Source: Mansonella perstans
Taxonomy: Eukaryota > Nematoda > Chromadorea > Rhabditida > Onchocercidae
DNA length: 64,000 nt
Reading direction: 5' to 3'
Assembly (NCBI GenBank): GCA_037074765.1
Contig: JBAMDO010000571.1
Location: 434,001 to 498,000, forward strand
Shown: positions 1 through 24,000 of the stretch, one piece after another
Layout: each line of letters opens with the position of its first letter
How positions within the stretch are numbered: position 1 is the stretch's first letter
Program-made: the position numbers and the translations under genes
Notes under the pieces: generated by a model
Seen by the model: the letters and a program-made list of their open reading frames with translations, nothing else
Database searches by the model: none
Told to the model about the DNA's origin: nothing

Positions 1-235
1 CATTATTTTTTGTTTACATATGACTTTAAGGATTTTTCAGTGCTTCACTTTAATTGAATTTGAAACTAATTTTTATACTGCCTCAGTTATAACCTTAGGA
101 AGTTTAAGAATTCCTTGGATTTGTAAATATTTCCAACGAATTACGAAGTAAGCGTAATGTCGAATTGGAATTTTGTTCTATTAATGATCTTAAGAAATGT
201 AAGAAAGCTCTTTTTGTTGTTACATTTGATTTGGC

Positions 236-329
236 CTTATGCTTGGTCAGTTTTAGTTTAGATTTAAAATGTCTCGAATCGGTGAACATTTTTGCTGTGG
301 ATTTAAACTAAAAACTGACCAAGCATAAG
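236..329. repeat. inverted repeat, ~30-bp arms
   Basis: The left arm at 236-266 (begins cttatgcttggtcagtttta) is the near-perfect reverse complement of the right arm at 299-329 (ends aaactgaccaagcataag). The two arms differ by one 1-base indel and a few mismatches, with a loop of about 32 bases. It could be a small MITE end pair or a transcribed hairpin. Confidence 0.75.
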
Positions 330-693
330 TTCAAACCTTCATCTGCATTATAACAGGGGAAAAACATCAATGTTTTCATAGCAACCTTTATGAAAACAAA
401 ATTTACTGTCTGTCAGTGTATGATCATTTTTACTAATGCAAAGAACTCATTTGCTTGCTTACATTCTGTAATTCTGAGTGTTCTATCTCTAAATTCTGAG
501 TTAGTGTGTTAAAATTTTTATTTTGAAATTCAAATATTTTATTTTACAAATGCTCTGCTTAGGTACAGTTCAGTTGTCTTTTTGAGCATTTTATAGTGGC
601 AATTCTTTTGAATATATTTATTGTTAGTTTTTACTTTATAGTCTTACACCATTCATCATAAAATACTTTTTCAAACTAAATTTTGTTTTTTTG

Positions 694-724
<31 letters not shown>

Positions 725-1702
725 CAGTGCTGAAGCTGGTGTAGATCTTTGCAGTTAAGACAGATTTGTTTTCGGATTCAAAATTTGTGCTATAGATGGG
801 AGAATGTCATTAGGGTTTTTAGCCTTTGAAATAGTATTTTTTTATTCATTTAGCTAAAACGTTTCTGAATTAGTCTGATTCTGAAGAACGGAAGATATGA
901 AGGATAGAATAACTATAGAAATAACATGAAACGGAATCAAACAATGTGTTGTTTTTGTTCTCTTATTTTCATCTTAAAATATTGCCATCTAAACTGAAGA
1001 TTAGCATTGATATAGCTATTCTATAAATGTTGAAAAATGTGCATTTCCAAGTGGTAGTTTATAAATTTATTGTCTTACTTTCTCTCTGTTCCAAAAAATC
1101 CCTTTAATTACGCTTCATTTATTGTCGCTTTTTATCGTTGTTGAATTACAGTTGATAATATACATTAAAAAAAAAAGAAAAAAAAAAAAAAAAAAAAAGT
1201 GAAATGATTTGTTTGTTGTTTTGCTTTTTTCTATTTTTATTCTTGTTCAGGTTTTTAGTTCCACGAAAGCAAGATACAATGTTTGTGCTCTATGTGTTAC
1301 ATTATCAAGCAGGAAAACAAGTCTGATAGGAAATACGAGATGGAATACAGTGTGAATGCCTGAATGATGATATTAATGTTTCTGGAGTAACTTTTTGCAG
1401 AATTCTGTATATTTACAAAGCTAACTTTATTGCTAAGCCGACTAATTTCATTGAAATAGATTACCTTAAAAATGTCTAGGTTCAAGTTTCTGCAAAGAAA
1501 ATCATAAGTAACAATGATATGGATTCTTGTAACCATGAAATATATTTAACATGTTGTATTGTTTTGGTATATATGTAAATGTTTGCTATAAAGCCTACAG
1601 TTTCGAATGACTTTTTTAGAAATCATACAACTATTTACAAGCTGTCATATTCCGACTGAAATAATCACCCTCTAATTACTGTTTATTTTTTTTATCAATC
1701 AA

Positions 1703-1790
1703 ACTACAAAGGTTGTATTTATCAATCAAACCATTGACAGTAGTATTACTACAAAGGTTGTATTTATCAATTAAACCATTGACAGTAATA
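1703..1790. repeat. 44-bp direct tandem duplication
   Basis: Two adjacent copies of a unit beginning actacaaaggttgtatttat start at 1703 and 1747. They differ at only a few positions. Noncoding. Confidence 0.8.
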
Positions 1791-4100
1791 TAGATATTTT
1801 CTATTACAGCTACAAGCATCAGCGATTATTTTTGCTCTGTTCACAATAGAGAGAAATATCTGTAAGATTCAGGTTATTCACAAGCACGTATCTCAGACTA
1901 GCTGTATTGCATGTACGCTATGTGTCGATATTTTTTAGTTAATAAACGATTTAATGCTAATTCGGAACTTGGAATTTTGTTGTTATATGCTAAAAATTAA
2001 ATAATTAAGTGTCAATATATGATCTAATATTTCGTCGAGGCTTGGCTTCACGAACGAAGATTTCATCCACGTTGAATGAATCCATGAAGTCATGATCCAA
2101 TCTTGTCTATTTTTCCAAAGATACTTTCATTTTAATTTTTTTCAATAAACACATGAAAATGCTAGGAAAACAAAAAATTCATCTTCTGATACGTGATGAA
2201 ATGATTGTTATGGATTTATCATCATTTATATGGTAGCAGACGAAGGGTATTGATAAAAATGTTTCGTAAAAAGTATGCCTGCAAATGTCACATTGCTGAC
2301 TTATTCCATTTCTATATCACACAAACCATTCCATCTACACTGTAAAATAGAAATAGAATAGCCTAGCAAAATTGTTTGAGGACTTTGTAAAGATGAGAAT
2401 GAGGCTCTATGTTAAAGAACGGAAATAATGGAGAGCTATGCAATGATAACAGCGCATAGCTTTCTGAGAGAGTAGAAGAAGAAAAAGAAAGGTTTTTCCA
2501 AATTTCTGCTTTCTACTTTCTAAAAATCTTTACTTCTAAATTTCTAAGATTAATTGCTAAGCAAATACTCTGTTGGCAAGTTACAAATTAAGAGTTTTTT
2601 TTTTAAAAAAATGTGATAAATGCTTTTCTTAATTTCACAAAATCCTAGCACATTTTTGCAGTGCAATATCAAGTCTACAAACTCTTGACTAAAACGAAGA
2701 ACGGAAAGTTAAACAAATATAGCGTTAAAACATGGAACATCCGAATACTACCACCATAAATAAAACATACTTTTTAAAAAAAAAACATCAAAAAAAATAA
2801 GCAAGAAGAACGAAAGTTAAAAACATAAAGCATACCCGATTACTGTAATTTCTTGTTATCTTCTGCTAATCTTTATTGGTTTGTATTGACCCTTATCAAA
2901 TTAGCTGATTAACATCATCAGGAGTTAATTGTTTAGTTGTCAAGTTACTAAGTTATTCAACGTAAATATAATAAAGTTGGTAATACTTTGTCGTTAATAT
3001 GATAATTTAATTTAAATTGTCGATGCTTTTTGCTCCAGAAATTTTGCACTATTTATTTTTTCATTGAAAAAGTATGCTAATTATATTAATGTTAACATAA
3101 AGAAAATTAAACTATATTGGAATTGTAAGAAGAAAAATAATTTTCCAAACTTTTTAGAGGTTAAAAACTTGAAATGAAATTATTAAAGTCATGGCTGGCA
3201 AGTGAAGATTCCCTTTCTGGTGATGTCATTTTTCGGGTTGTCATATTAGATCTGTTGTTCTTCAATGATTTAGCAACATAGAGAAGACATTTTATCCAAG
3301 CAAAAGTGCAATAATTACTAATTTAACATTTTGATCAACATTTGAGATATTGCTATATGACAAAATGAAAGAATGCGCAATAGACTATATGAGCAATGGG
3401 ATCACAAAGATATAATATTCAAATTTAAACTAATTTATTTAAAGACGGTGTAATTCTCTTCAGAGCATCATTCGATAACAGATGATAGTTTTGTGGAGTT
3501 GAGCGCAAGAAATGGTTGAAGGTAGAGAGGTAAGGCTTTCAGAGAGTGCTTTCACGGCATTTTCGCATCAAATCAAATTCCTCTTTACGAGAAGGCTTGG
3601 AAACACAGTAATCTTGAACACCATGTGTGATTTCAATTAATCCAGACTTAAAACTAATAATTAATGAACTAAAAATCCAAATTTAATGGTATTGTTCTAA
3701 TTCCCTGTTTTACAGCTAAACTACGCAATAAATTCATCATCGCTTCAAACGGCAATTTCAGCAGAGGATGAAAAGGTCTTAATTTGAATTTCTTTAAAGG
3801 TTTATGCAGTTTGGAAAGAGTGTTTTCAATTTTTCTAATAAATTCATTAGTATGGATGTTTTATTTCACGTTTGACGATTACTGTTTTTGCTATTTATTT
3901 GTGCCACTCGTCTCTGAAACTTCTTACGAAGTTATGATACACAAGAAGTGCTGCAATATTGATTTTACTCGATATTTTTCTTTCTTTAATACATCAAAAT
4001 GACAAATAGTTTTTAATTTGTTGATTTCAAAACAATTTGTCGCAGTGACAGAAATAAACAGTTGTAAAATTCTAGCGCATTTCATATATTTAAACAAAAA

Positions 4101-4110
4101 GCAAATTTAG
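4101..4110 (+). promoter_or_regulatory. splice acceptor before the TMEM272-like start (possible SL site)
   Basis: gcaaatttag ends one base before the ATG at 4112. This placement is typical of a trans-spliced leader acceptor in nematodes. A cis-spliced 5' UTR exon is equally possible. Confidence 0.35.
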
Positions 4111-4111
4111 A

Positions 4112-5646
4112 ATGGCAGAACAAGCCTGGAAGAAAAGAATTTCAATAGCATACAAGGTCAGTAATATGCTACCTGCTTCGGGAATCTTTATTAAATAAGT
4201 AGAAGAGGACGCTGAATTAGACTAGCCCTTCATTCTTCCAGCGTAGCGTAGTCTTGCAATTTGAGAATTACTACTTCGCTGTATCGTTCCATAATTTTTT
4301 TTCTTTGTAAATCCAATGGCTCCTCTTTTTAAAATTGGAAGGTCTAATTACCTGATTAGCATCAGCGTCTTTAAACCATTCCTTAAATCAAAACACGAAA
4401 ATTCTACATCGACAAATTATTTCGAGGAGTGAAGAAAGTGTCCATTTTCAAACTACATGGATAAGAAGCAAATCACAAGCTATAACTGACTAATTTTAAT
4501 TTTAACTTTTAAATGACTAATTTTAATTGACAGTATAGAGAAACGATGATTTTAGTTCAAGGACTAATTAGTGCACTTCGAGCACAAAAAAAAATTCTTG
4601 AATTTCGTCAATTTTTTTATAAACTTTCAAGTCGCATTTGTTTTTGTAGCTTAACTAGCCATTAAATTCCCTTTGTTTCAAATATTATCAAAAATTTTGT
4701 TATCACAATTGCCTTTGTTATCAGCAATATTCTTTTTTCAATAGTTTATGACTATTCATCCAGGTTTTTATCAATGTTTGGGGATTCAATTTAATGATAA
4801 AACTAGTGTATATTTGCTCTTTTACAGGAATGATGCAATGCTGCTCGCTCATATATCTTTGCATCTATATAATAATGATAGTTGTTGGAGGTTCAAATAT
4901 CCGAAATTGTTCGGCTGATATTTATCTTCCAATTTGGATGATCATTTACGGATGCATTGGTGTTGCGGTCGGATTCGCTTTCATTTATTTAGGATTCTTT
5001 GCACTTTGGTCTTTTTCATTTATTGCATCACTTATTGGTTTGTTCTTTTTACACAACAATTAATAAATAATTTTTTTTTTTACCTGCAAAACCACTCATT
5101 TAATAAATAATTTAAGTTACCTGCAAACTAGAATATAAGCTATCTTTTTCTATTAACTTTGAATGCAATTTGGTGAAAAAGAAAAGAATTCGTTACCGTA
5201 CCAACAGAAAGCTTAAAATAAAATTTCTAAATGTTTAATCTCTGGAAAAATGAGGAGAATTTCTGTAAAGATAGGCAATTTGAATTATTGTTTTCTATTA
5301 AACTAAATTTACTTATTTTGATAAATTTTGAAATTACTTGTTCTATTCATGCAGATTTTACAGTAGATGTTGTGGATTAACTGTAAAAATTTCAGGAGCA
5401 GCACGTTTGTATTCAATTTTCACAAAAGTACAGCATATCGACAGTGAAGGACAATTTTACTGCCCTCAATCGGTGTATTTAATTTCATTCATGATCGCAA
5501 CTGTCGATCTTATTCTCTTCAGCATAATGGTTTTGTCCTATTCTGGTTTTTATGCTCGGTCAATTGCACATAATTTGATGAAAAAAAGTAAAGCCAACTT
5601 TGAATCCAAGCTGGAAATAAATAAGGAGCCTTTGCGTGTTCAATAA
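4112..5646 (+). CDS. TMEM272-like four-helix membrane protein
   Basis: Three exons, 4112-4156, 4764-5037 and 5396-5646, join in phase (0, then 1) to give 189 residues. The protein has a short polar N-terminus (MAEQAWKKR) and hydrophobic segments around GMMQCCSLIYLCIYIIMIVV, LPIWMIIYGCIGVAVGFAF, the following GFFALWSFSFIASLIG, and VYLISFMIATVDLILFSIMV, then a basic C-terminal tail. The pattern of a Cys-containing loop, 'YLPIW' before helix 2, and a Cys before the last helix (FYCPQSVYL) is what I associate with nematode TMEM272-type proteins; their molecular function is unknown. I chose the start because the ATG lies just after a splice acceptor and phases fit; a later acceptor at 4827 would need a different first exon. 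It is the only gene in its neighbourhood on this strand, 2.5 kb before the receptor kinase. I am fairly sure of the gene and less sure of the family. Confidence 0.6.
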
Positions 5647-8197
5647 AATCTGCACAGCGGAAGAGCTATTTAATTTGAAATTAATTTCAATTTTCCTAAC
5701 TCTATTGCTTTTTTATCAAGTATTTGATGTTCATTTGTATAGGTATGTTTTTGTGTTGTAGTTTTGTTTTGATTTATTTGTTATTTGGTTTCTTTACATT
5801 ATTCTATTTATCGTTTGCTTGACAGTATACATATGATAGTGTGCGATTTTTCGCTTATCCTGAATTTTTATGGTGCATGATTTTTTTCGATTTGTTGTTG
5901 TTATTAAATTTTAATATTTTTGTGGAACAACTTTTGGTGATTTGTTAAACTTATCTTATCAATGCAGTTCATCATAAAACTACTAGTACTTGCACTTTTT
6001 GTGTTGTTGAACTGACTATTGAACTTAAATGGTTCTGTTTTCTCAACAATTATTCGTTTTGAATTATCTAACCTGGTCTAGTCTGATAGTAGCTAGGCCC
6101 ATGATGCGTGTTTTCATTGAATGATTTGTTATTAGTGCTTATGAGATCAAATTAATGCTTTTCTTTTTTGAAAGTAATATTTATCTTTCATGGTCGCAAC
6201 TGTCGATCTTTCTGCGATATAAACTAACAATATTTGAATAGTTCGGTTCAGTAAATGCTTTATTACTCATTCATTTGTTGCTCATTTCACTTTCTTGTTA
6301 TTCAAAATCAAAATATGAAGATATTAAGTAATCACTAACATCGTATAGGAAGGAAGTGCGGTTGTTTTGAGAGACTTTATGATAGTTCTGATTTCAAAAA
6401 TCAGTTGTTTTCTGTACACACTATCTAAATTCATTAACTGACTCAAATGTTGTACTAAGTCAGCGATCATCTTGTTTGTTGCACTTGATCAGAAAAGAAA
6501 AATGATTTAAGCCAATTGGAATGATCAATCAGTTCAGAATTGTAATAAAAACTTTTTTTGTAACATTTCTGAACAATTTTTTTTTTTTTGCACTGCATTA
6601 TCTGATTGTCTGATTTTTAAAGAAGATGATCACAATAAAAAAATGAATGATATTCGACAATCAAATCTTTCAGGAATAACTAATATTCATATTACTAAAG
6701 AAAAGTTCGAAGTGACATTTTGATAACACAGTTAATTAATAAAGCATGGCATAACATGTGTTTTTTTTTTTTTTTTTTCGATAAATGATATTACATCATA
6801 TTTATTACGTCTATTTTATCGAGTTATCTTTGAATCATCAGAATCCAGCTTAGACAATAACCTCATTAGTCAATAATTATGCTCGAGGATGTCAGTAAAA
6901 TAGAACTTATATACTCAAAAGGAAAAAGAATTGGGTGAGAGAATTAGGTGTCTCAAGAAAAGTCCCTGATATATTAAATGAAAGAAATATCAGTGAAGAA
7001 TTCTGTAGACGATATTGCGAAAACTTTTTTCTTCTCATTCATTCCTTTTCATTGACATCGATTATTTCATTTTCATTTCGAGCTTTATTATCATTGTCAT
7101 CTTCCATTCATAAATGTGTTATGTTTAGGAAACAGAATGATATTGGACAAATGATTTTTTCGAAACTTTGTATTATTGCAACAAATCACAAGGAAATAAT
7201 TCAAAATGAGATAAAAATATGACATAAATTTATTTACTGAACCGTTATTAGAAGTAAAAGAGCTCTTTTACTTCTAGTTCTGAGAAGATAATGGAAAAAA
7301 TAAAAATTTTAAAGGTGCAATATTTGTATCTTCGCTTGATAATTGCAATTGAAATTGATTATTCGTAAATATCATCATTCAAATTGAAAATGTTGCTATA
7401 ACTGGTCCCTTTCGTCTTCACTGATGCTCATTATCATTCTTTTGCAAACTTTTCTAAAAGATCAATGGAAATCACCAATTGGTAGCGAACAACAGTTGGA
7501 TATGGTTGCCAAATAGTCAACCAGGACATTAACAAAGTAGCCAATGCTCTAAATGCAAGATTTTTTCTCCATTTTCATCAGAGACCTAGACGAAAATAGC
7601 GTCAGCTGTTAAATCCATCCACCCATACTTCCTTAACTTGTGCTCCAACCCTCTTGTTCTGTTCAAGACTTTGTTGAAAATCAAAGACGATATACACTCG
7701 TTTCGATATTACCGTCATCATTGACCAGCATTACAGCTTCTTTCTTCATATCTCAATGTTACTAATCGTTGAAATTATTTGAATTTTTCTTTCGTTCTCC
7801 ATCCAAGAACAATACTGTATTTCACCAATTAATTTCTGTTGGTCCTACCCATAGTTTATAATAAACATTTTTAAAAATTGTCTTATTAAATATTTGTTTT
7901 CAAATTATTTTGAGCTTTTAAAGTTTTGAGGGTTACCTTTATTTTGCTTTCATTAACATACTTTCGTTTCAAGCAGAGAGTTCGATAATTTCAACTTATT
8001 CTTCTATCGTTCTAAATGGATGGATCTTCGACATTCTACTTCTGTCCTATATTCATCTTCACCATCACAAATGGTTTGAATCAATGTCAGTTCTGAATTC
8101 ATCTTGATGGATAATGTAATATGACGAATTCACTTAATGTACTTACCCATAGAAAAAGCAATTTCCTCCCGAAGTGCTGATTTTCACACAATTTATC
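5647..8197. other. intergenic spacer
   Basis: AT-rich spacer between the TMEM272-like gene and the receptor kinase. It contains homopolymer tracts and one decayed reverse transcriptase-like segment on the minus strand (~7560-7720). I see no intact gene. Confidence 0.6.
7560..7720 (-). mobile_element. decayed LINE-type reverse transcriptase fragment
   Basis: One minus-strand frame stays open for about 42 codons. It carries, in order and spacing, residues typical of the fingers region of non-LTR reverse transcriptases: a YRNE-ISSL stretch (family pattern NYRGISLL), FNKVLNRTR-LEHKLR (family K-ILN-R---LE--LR), then TADAIFV just before a stop (family TTDAIF). The surrounding frames are interrupted. 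It is a short inactive remnant, and the assignment rests on motif order only. Confidence 0.35.
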
Positions 8198-19386
<11,189 letters not shown>

Positions 19387-21051
19387 GCAATGTTTTATAA
19401 GATTGCATGTAAAAAGTTGCGCACTTTCTAAACATTCATATATCATTCATAGTTCAAAATTGTTTTCTATGATTTAGGAATGCCTTAAGTGAATTATGGA
19501 TTTATTTATGGGCTGCAAACACTTACTCATCTATTATCCATAATTCTATTTTCTTTTCTTTTCTCTAGTCATTTGAAGGAAGTTTAGATTGCAACGAGTT
19601 TACACCAGCTAACTTCACGATCCATTTCCACTGATCCATTGAGTACATTATGTAAATATGTTTGTGAGTCCTTTGTCTAAACTTTTGTTGACCATTCTGT
19701 TGTCTGCTTATCTGTGATTCAGTTGTATACACCGACAGTTTGACTCTAATTTTATGTTTTATCCCTTAACTGTGGTGTTTCAACAAATCTAATTGAAATT
19801 TTAGAAAAGGCATATTCTTGTCAATTTTTGCTTTAGTCCCACACTATCGATTTCGATTCGTTAAAATCTCAGCTACTAAATCTGAAACATTATTCTCTAC
19901 CAAGACCTTTCATATATTTTTGTTTAAACACGATGCATCTGACGCAAATTACTTGATCTCTTTTTTATAATATGTAGGTGTCAATGTAAGCGGCGCGTTC
20001 CCATTGCTAAAATATATTTTGCGAAATGAAATTTTATTGGAAGCAGAGAAATGAATTCTGTTTATCATTAAACCTTTGATGCTATTCGCCACGATGCGGA
20101 AATGTCATCAACATAATCAGTAGGCGAAGGACTGATTTCCAATAGTGAAAGAGAAGTTGGGAGACGTAAGACCGGGAAGAAAGTTAAATAATAAGGAATA
20201 CAGTGAGAAATGATTTGAATGGTATTTATGCATTGTTTTTTTCGAACCTTCCTATCGATGTGAGAATTCTTGCAGTTTAAAAGACTGCAAAAGTACGGAT
20301 CAGGCAGATTCTATGAGTAATCGGAGCAATATTCAACAGTTCGAATCCTTTAATACAATTTCCTATTTGAATTTATTTTCTGATGACACCTAACAAGAAA
20401 AATTTGAACAATATTTAAATCTGGCGAGTTTTTTTTTGCTGCATTATATCAAATTAAAAACAGCAGTGCTCAACGATAATTTGCATATATTGAACTTTGT
20501 CGTAATATATTCAGATATAATACAAAGTTTGCAGATTTAACTTAACGATCATAAGTGAACGATTCCAAGATTTTCGAGAATTCACTTTGGACTATTTTTC
20601 CTTGACTTCGTCTTCGATTGCAAGAAGGAAATTTCACTATCATTGATCTTAGGCGTGCAATAATGACTTTTCGTACTTAGTGAATTCAATAGTTCTGCTA
20701 AAATTTTGACAAATTTATAAATAATATTATTCTGTCAGCAAAATCTTCCGAAGTCTTGAATTTTCTGCTTAGTATTGCTTCTTCATCTCTATCAAGTTGT
20801 TAATATCACTATCATTAACCACACTGGACCAAATCTGACTAAATTTAACGACTCAGTTTGTGAAATTTTGTGAAATAACTGGAAAATCCTTGAAGAAGTT
20901 TTCTAAATCTTGCCGAAAACACAAACCACATCAGTAATTTCAGCAAATCAACTAATTATTGAACTTTAGTGAATTAATTCTATCTGACTTGCTTACTCTC
21001 GAGCCAGCCAGCCATTGATCTGACTTTTTTATCTTATTCATTTTCCCCAAA
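19387..21051. other. 3' intergenic spacer between scd-2 and the pseudokinase
   Basis: Convergent 3' ends of the + strand receptor kinase and the - strand kinase-like gene. AT-rich, presumably carrying both 3' UTRs. I see no gene. Confidence 0.6.
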
Positions 21052-24000
21052 TTATTTTAACATACTTCTGTTTACTGCTGGCATCATTTGTACGGATCGT
21101 TGGTCTTCAGCAACTTGCGCTCCCAAATCGTATTCTATCGTTTCTTGCTTAACCGGTCGCTGAGATTGCTCTTTTTCTCTTTCAGAAATTTCAGACTTTT
21201 CAGATCTTTCAGATCTTACAGATCTTTCAGACCTTTCAGATCTTTCAGATCTTACAGATCTTTCAGATTTTGCATCAAAAATCTTGGATTCACATGCGCC
21301 AGCTCGTACCAGTTCTTCTTTGCCTTTCAACCAATCCAATTTTTCAGACTGCAACAAACGTTGGCTTTAATGAATTATGGCCACACGATACTTTCACTAA
21401 ATATGATTTCAAATGTCAACAGAATAGAAATGATGAGTTCCATTTCATTGCTCAAATATCAAAAGCAAAATTTAAGATAATGAAACAGCGATATGTGGTA
21501 TATAAATTCCTTTTGTATAGAAAGGTATGGAATGGTATGAAAACGTATGGAATGCAGCAATTTACATGAATGTTAATAATACAATCCAATTGTTGGTCTT
21601 TTAGAATGAAATTAATCAAATTAGAGATATCTACTGTAAATTGATTTTCAAGTTCGTTGAATAATTGACGCAAAAAATTGTATAATCTTTGGTTTGGACT
21701 AACTTGAATTTAAATATTGATTGAAATCTATCTATTTTAAGAACATTTTGCAAAAAAGTTGGTTCATTTTTTGTTAATTGCACTTGGTGATGTCCGAAAA
21801 CTAAGAGAAGTGCGGTTTTCTCAATTTTCTCTGTTTAAAATCTCCATATTTCAGCATTCTACATCAATAGAAAGAACCTTATAATTGCCGCTCACAATGG
21901 CATTCCGGAAAATGTTTTTAATTAAATGGTAGTCCGGTGTTGTATCATATTGAAAGTTCTTTATTTGGCGCAAAACAGTGTTTATGCCTGTTGGCAGTCC
22001 AGTACATTTTTTAAATATTTTAAGATAATCTGTAAAACATTACATGAATAAAAAATGGAGAATTTCAAATATTAAACGAAGCAAAAAAAATGAGGATTTT
22101 AATTAGTTGTGTTATATTCTTAATTTTCACCAAAGATATTGGTGAATTGGAAATACTTTGTTGCTGTTGGAAATAATTTTTCTGGAAAATTGAAAAATAT
22201 TGAGTAAACTACTCGAAATTTTCTTTCAAATTAGAGAACACGTAGCGGTTGTTTACTGGGGTGGATTCGTTGTAAAATATATTTAATATATTAAGACATG
22301 CAAGACAATCCCAATGTTGTTTCTACAAACGCATAAAAATTAAGTGCTACACGTATTACACGTCTAACATCGCGTGTGATATCATGGAAGAAGGACCAGA
22401 TGAATTCTTTAGAAACAGGAAAAGCCGAGGTTATCAATGTTTTACCCTTATTCATAAATGCTTCCTTTTTTTTCAGCACTGTCGTATGATTCTTTTCATC
22501 TTCCCATGGCAATGATGATGTAGTTAAGAAGAATTCAACAATCATGTAAAGCCAACTTTCCAGGTCATCTTTACGTGAACGTTCCAGACGTTTATGAGAG
22601 CTTCTTGACATATAACGGATATTTCCCATTCGATGCACTTTATCACGTTTTTTCCTAATTATATCAGCGATTAATATCAAAGAATATAAAAAAAAAAAAA
22701 AAAAAGTACTTGAAGAATTGAAATCGAGAGAATTGAATTAAAATTAAGGGAAGTTAACTTTTCTAAGGCAGAATTCTTTCTAAATCTCCGATCTTCATGA
22801 AAATTGAGATTGATCCAGTAAATTTATCAAATTTCATTCTCTAGTAATTCGTACACTGATGTATCTCTGTTGACTGCCTTGTAACGTCGTGCAAGACCAA
22901 ATCCAAGAATAAACAATTGACTTTCTTCTGATTCTAATCCAACCGCATAAATAGCTGGTTTTATATCTTACAAAGGAATTTCAATAGATTATAAATCAAA
23001 TTATTATTTTTCCCAGATCATTTAAACAAAAATTTGAAAATTTGACATAAAAATATAAAATAAAAGAAAAAAAGAATGTGAAGATAAAGAAGAAAAGAGT
23101 ATGAAGAAAAAGAATGTGAAGGTATAATTGAAGTTATTAGAAGGTATAATTGAAGTTATTGAAGTTATTTCACCTCGATGAATAAATCCAATTTTATGAA
23201 TTTCTTCGATACACTCAACGGCCAAATATGAAAGCTTTAGGCTTGTGGCTGTGGAAAATTCTCCAAACCTAGCACGAAGGTCATTGATCGTCTCGCCGAA
23301 CTGTATACATATATATATAATTTTCTTCATCATAACACAAACCAACTATTACTAGCGTCTTAACAATTTCAATTTATCGCAAGGTAAACTTCCCACTCAA
23401 ACCGTTAATTTTCGACTGATGAATTGATATTTCAGTTGAATAAAACTCGAAATTTAAATCTAAAAGAAGGTGTCACTAAAAATTATTGAAAATTCTGGAG
23501 ATGCTATATAGCTGTCTTTGACACGAACTCAGCAGAAATCAAAAACCAACAGTAGCTACTGGCTCCAAACTTATTTTCAATTTAGTGACACAATTTGATA
23601 GAACATCAGTGTTTTCGAAATTAAACTTGGCCAAAGGTGTTACAGAATAGAAAAGTTTGAGATAAATTAGTGTTTAGCACATTATTTTAATTATCTTCAA
23701 AGAACATGAATTAGAGGCTCGTATGCATTTATATTCGATATCAATTTAATAGCTTACCATTTTTGTCATAAAATATCGTATATTAACTTTTGAATTTTTT
23801 CCCTGTGAAATTAAAGATGAAATATGAGTGAGTTTTCTCACTTTTGAGCTGCTTTTCAACAGATCTATTTCTACCTATAATTTGCATTAATTATATTTAA
23901 GCATTAATTACATTGTATGAAATTAAAAATCTACTTCCTTGTTCTGACTTCCTTGTTTTTTTTTTTTTTTATATTAGAATATCATTGACGACATTCGGTA

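Larger units (their letters stand above)
1..4110. other. gene-poor left flank
   Basis: AT-rich sequence without a convincing gene. It holds a T-homopolymer (~695-719), an A-rich tract (~1167-1198), an inverted repeat at 236-329, a 44-bp tandem duplication at ~1703-1790, and two short coding-like stretches on the minus strand (3161-3317 and 3539-3646) that I could not join into a gene. Confidence 0.6.

Noticed and set aside
6935..7222. 95-codon plus-strand open frame
   Set aside because: Composition is that of AT-rich intergenic DNA and there are no motifs or flanking splice signals.
21088..21480. Plus-strand frame rich in Phe-Arg-Ser over the 9-nt repeat
   Set aside because: Shadow of the minus-strand Ser-Glu-Arg coding repeat; no start or splice context on this strand.
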